A stretch of 5,778 nt of DNA from Caldifarciminota bacterium RBG_13_43_14 (GTDB lineage: Bacteria; Hydrothermota; Tepidihabitantia; SM23-42), in assembly GCA_001771735.1 (NCBI GenBank), contig MEUM01000100.1, positions 1 through 5,778 of the forward strand, read 5' to 3'. Shown one piece after another: positions 5,055 through 5,778 of this stretch; positions within the stretch are counted from its first letter, which is position 1; each line of letters opens with the position of its first letter. The notes beneath the pieces are model-generated. The model did not search any database, had not been told where the DNA came from, and was given only the letters and a program-made list of their open reading frames with translations. A program made the position numbers and the translations under genes.

Positions 5055-5778
5055 TTATTTCTTTACTTCTTTATAATACATCAATCCTAAGAAGATCAGG
5101 ATTACCGCAAACATGATCAGGACCGTTCCGATCGGTAAAATATGGCTAAAATGTACATTGATCGAATATATATCGATCAACATATAAAAAACCAGTAACT
5201 GTATTAATGATAAAGCCAGAACCAGCACATTTATGACTTTTGGATTACGAACCGATTTACGCATTACGAAAAATATGATAATGTTCAATATAAAAGTGAT
5301 CATAGCGGGCAATATGTTTCCGAAGAGGTAATTACTGCGTGGTCCCCATCGATCTGGATTACCATGAAGGTCGAAATGAACCGCGATACGGTCGGGCAGC
5401 TGCTGATATAATAATAAACTCGTGACCAGGGTGATCAAGAATATTGATACTGGGATACTTAGAATGGCAATTTGAAGTTTTGGATTGGATTGGGGCGGCG
5501 ATTGTTCAATCGGTCTTAAATCGTGTCCGATTGACGGACAAAATGTATTGATACGTTCCAAAAATCCTTCGGGATCGGCGGGTGATATTCCGTATGTTCC
5601 TTGTTCACTTTGTATTAGCACTATATTATGCCATTTGGTGACCTGAAAATTAATAGTACCGTATTGGACTGATGAGAATAGACCGTAATACGCGAATAAA
5701 CCGCCATTACCAAAAGCCCTGACTAATTTCAATTTTGTTGTATCCGGAATAATGACACAGGCCTGGACATTTTTCAAA
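5055..5778 (-). CDS. Bacterial PH-like domain plus DUF1648 membrane protein (partial, N-terminus outside window)
   Basis: The 240 visible residues end at a TAA at 5055-5057; the frame runs on past the window edge. The first visible codon is TTG at 5775-5777, which is most likely an internal Leu and not the start. Visible residues 1-80 resemble the second half of a bacterial PH-like domain, with the characteristic FGNGGLFAYYGLF (22-34) and TYGISPADPEGFLERI (61-76). After a short linker come about four membrane segments: 102-124, 151-172, 180-202 and 211-235. Between the first two is LPDRIAVHFDLHGNPDRWG (127-145), the signature of DUF1648, a domain also seen in SdpI-like immunity proteins. The product is an inner-membrane protein of unknown function, with the PH-like part on one face. 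It is transcribed towards the fab cluster and is not part of it. Its promoter and start are not in the window. Confidence 0.8.
   Translation of the reverse strand, partial: LKNVQACVIIPDTTKLKLVRAFGNGGLFAYYGLFSSVQYGTINFQVTKWHNIVLIQSEQGTYGISPADPEGFLERINTFCPSIGHDLRPIEQSPPQSNPKLQIAILSIPVSIFLITLVTSLLLYQQLPDRIAVHFDLHGNPDRWGPRSNYLFGNILPAMITFILNIIIFFVMRKSVRNPKVINVLVLALSLIQLLVFYMLIDIYSINVHFSHILPIGTVLIMFAVILIFLGLMYYKEVKK

Overview
This is an ordinary bacterial housekeeping region, probably from an uncultured or deep-branching lineage. It has moderately AT-rich coding DNA, AAGGAG-type ribosome binding sites and a type II fatty acid synthesis cluster. Closely packed genes fill nearly all of it. I cannot assign the organism from the sequence. 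The mix of an MJ0042-type zinc-ribbon protein with a proline-rich linker, an isocitrate-dehydrogenase-family enzyme of unusual type and a PH/DUF1648 membrane protein would suit candidate phyla of the WOR-3/Stahlbacteria kind or deltaproteobacteria-like groups, but that is a guess.

Layout. Bases 1-56 hold the apparent C-terminal end of an upstream gene that leaves the window. From 62 to 1363 comes an isocitrate/isopropylmalate dehydrogenase family enzyme, most like isocitrate dehydrogenase, with a striking lysine-rich N-terminal tail. A 126-base gap follows. It contains AT-rich inverted repeats and, at its right edge, a strong sigma70-type promoter placed so close to the next gene that the mRNA should begin at or next to its start codon. 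Then come, all on the + strand, fabG (1490-2218), acpP (2283-2516), fabF (2519-3760), coaE (3757-4362) and a zinc-ribbon/proline-rich protein gene (4343-5002). A convergent gene (5055 to beyond 5778, - strand) encodes a bacterial PH-like domain followed by a DUF1648 membrane domain.

How they work together. FabF condenses malonyl-ACP with acyl-ACP, FabG reduces the resulting 3-oxoacyl-ACP, and AcpP carries the chain. CoaE makes CoA, which supplies the phosphopantetheine arm of ACP and the acyl-CoA precursors, so its tight coupling to fabF is metabolically sensible. The zinc-ribbon gene overlaps coaE by 20 bases and so belongs to the same transcript, but its function is unknown. The dehydrogenase gene lies just before the fab promoter and is probably a separate unit.

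I found no mobile element, CRISPR array, tRNA or rRNA, and no evidence of a novel multi-gene system. The points most worth a second look are the apparent leaderless fabG promoter, the basic tail and unusual active-site surroundings of the dehydrogenase, the predicted NADH preference of FabG, the coaE/zinc-ribbon additions to the fab cluster, and a marked excess of GATC sites.
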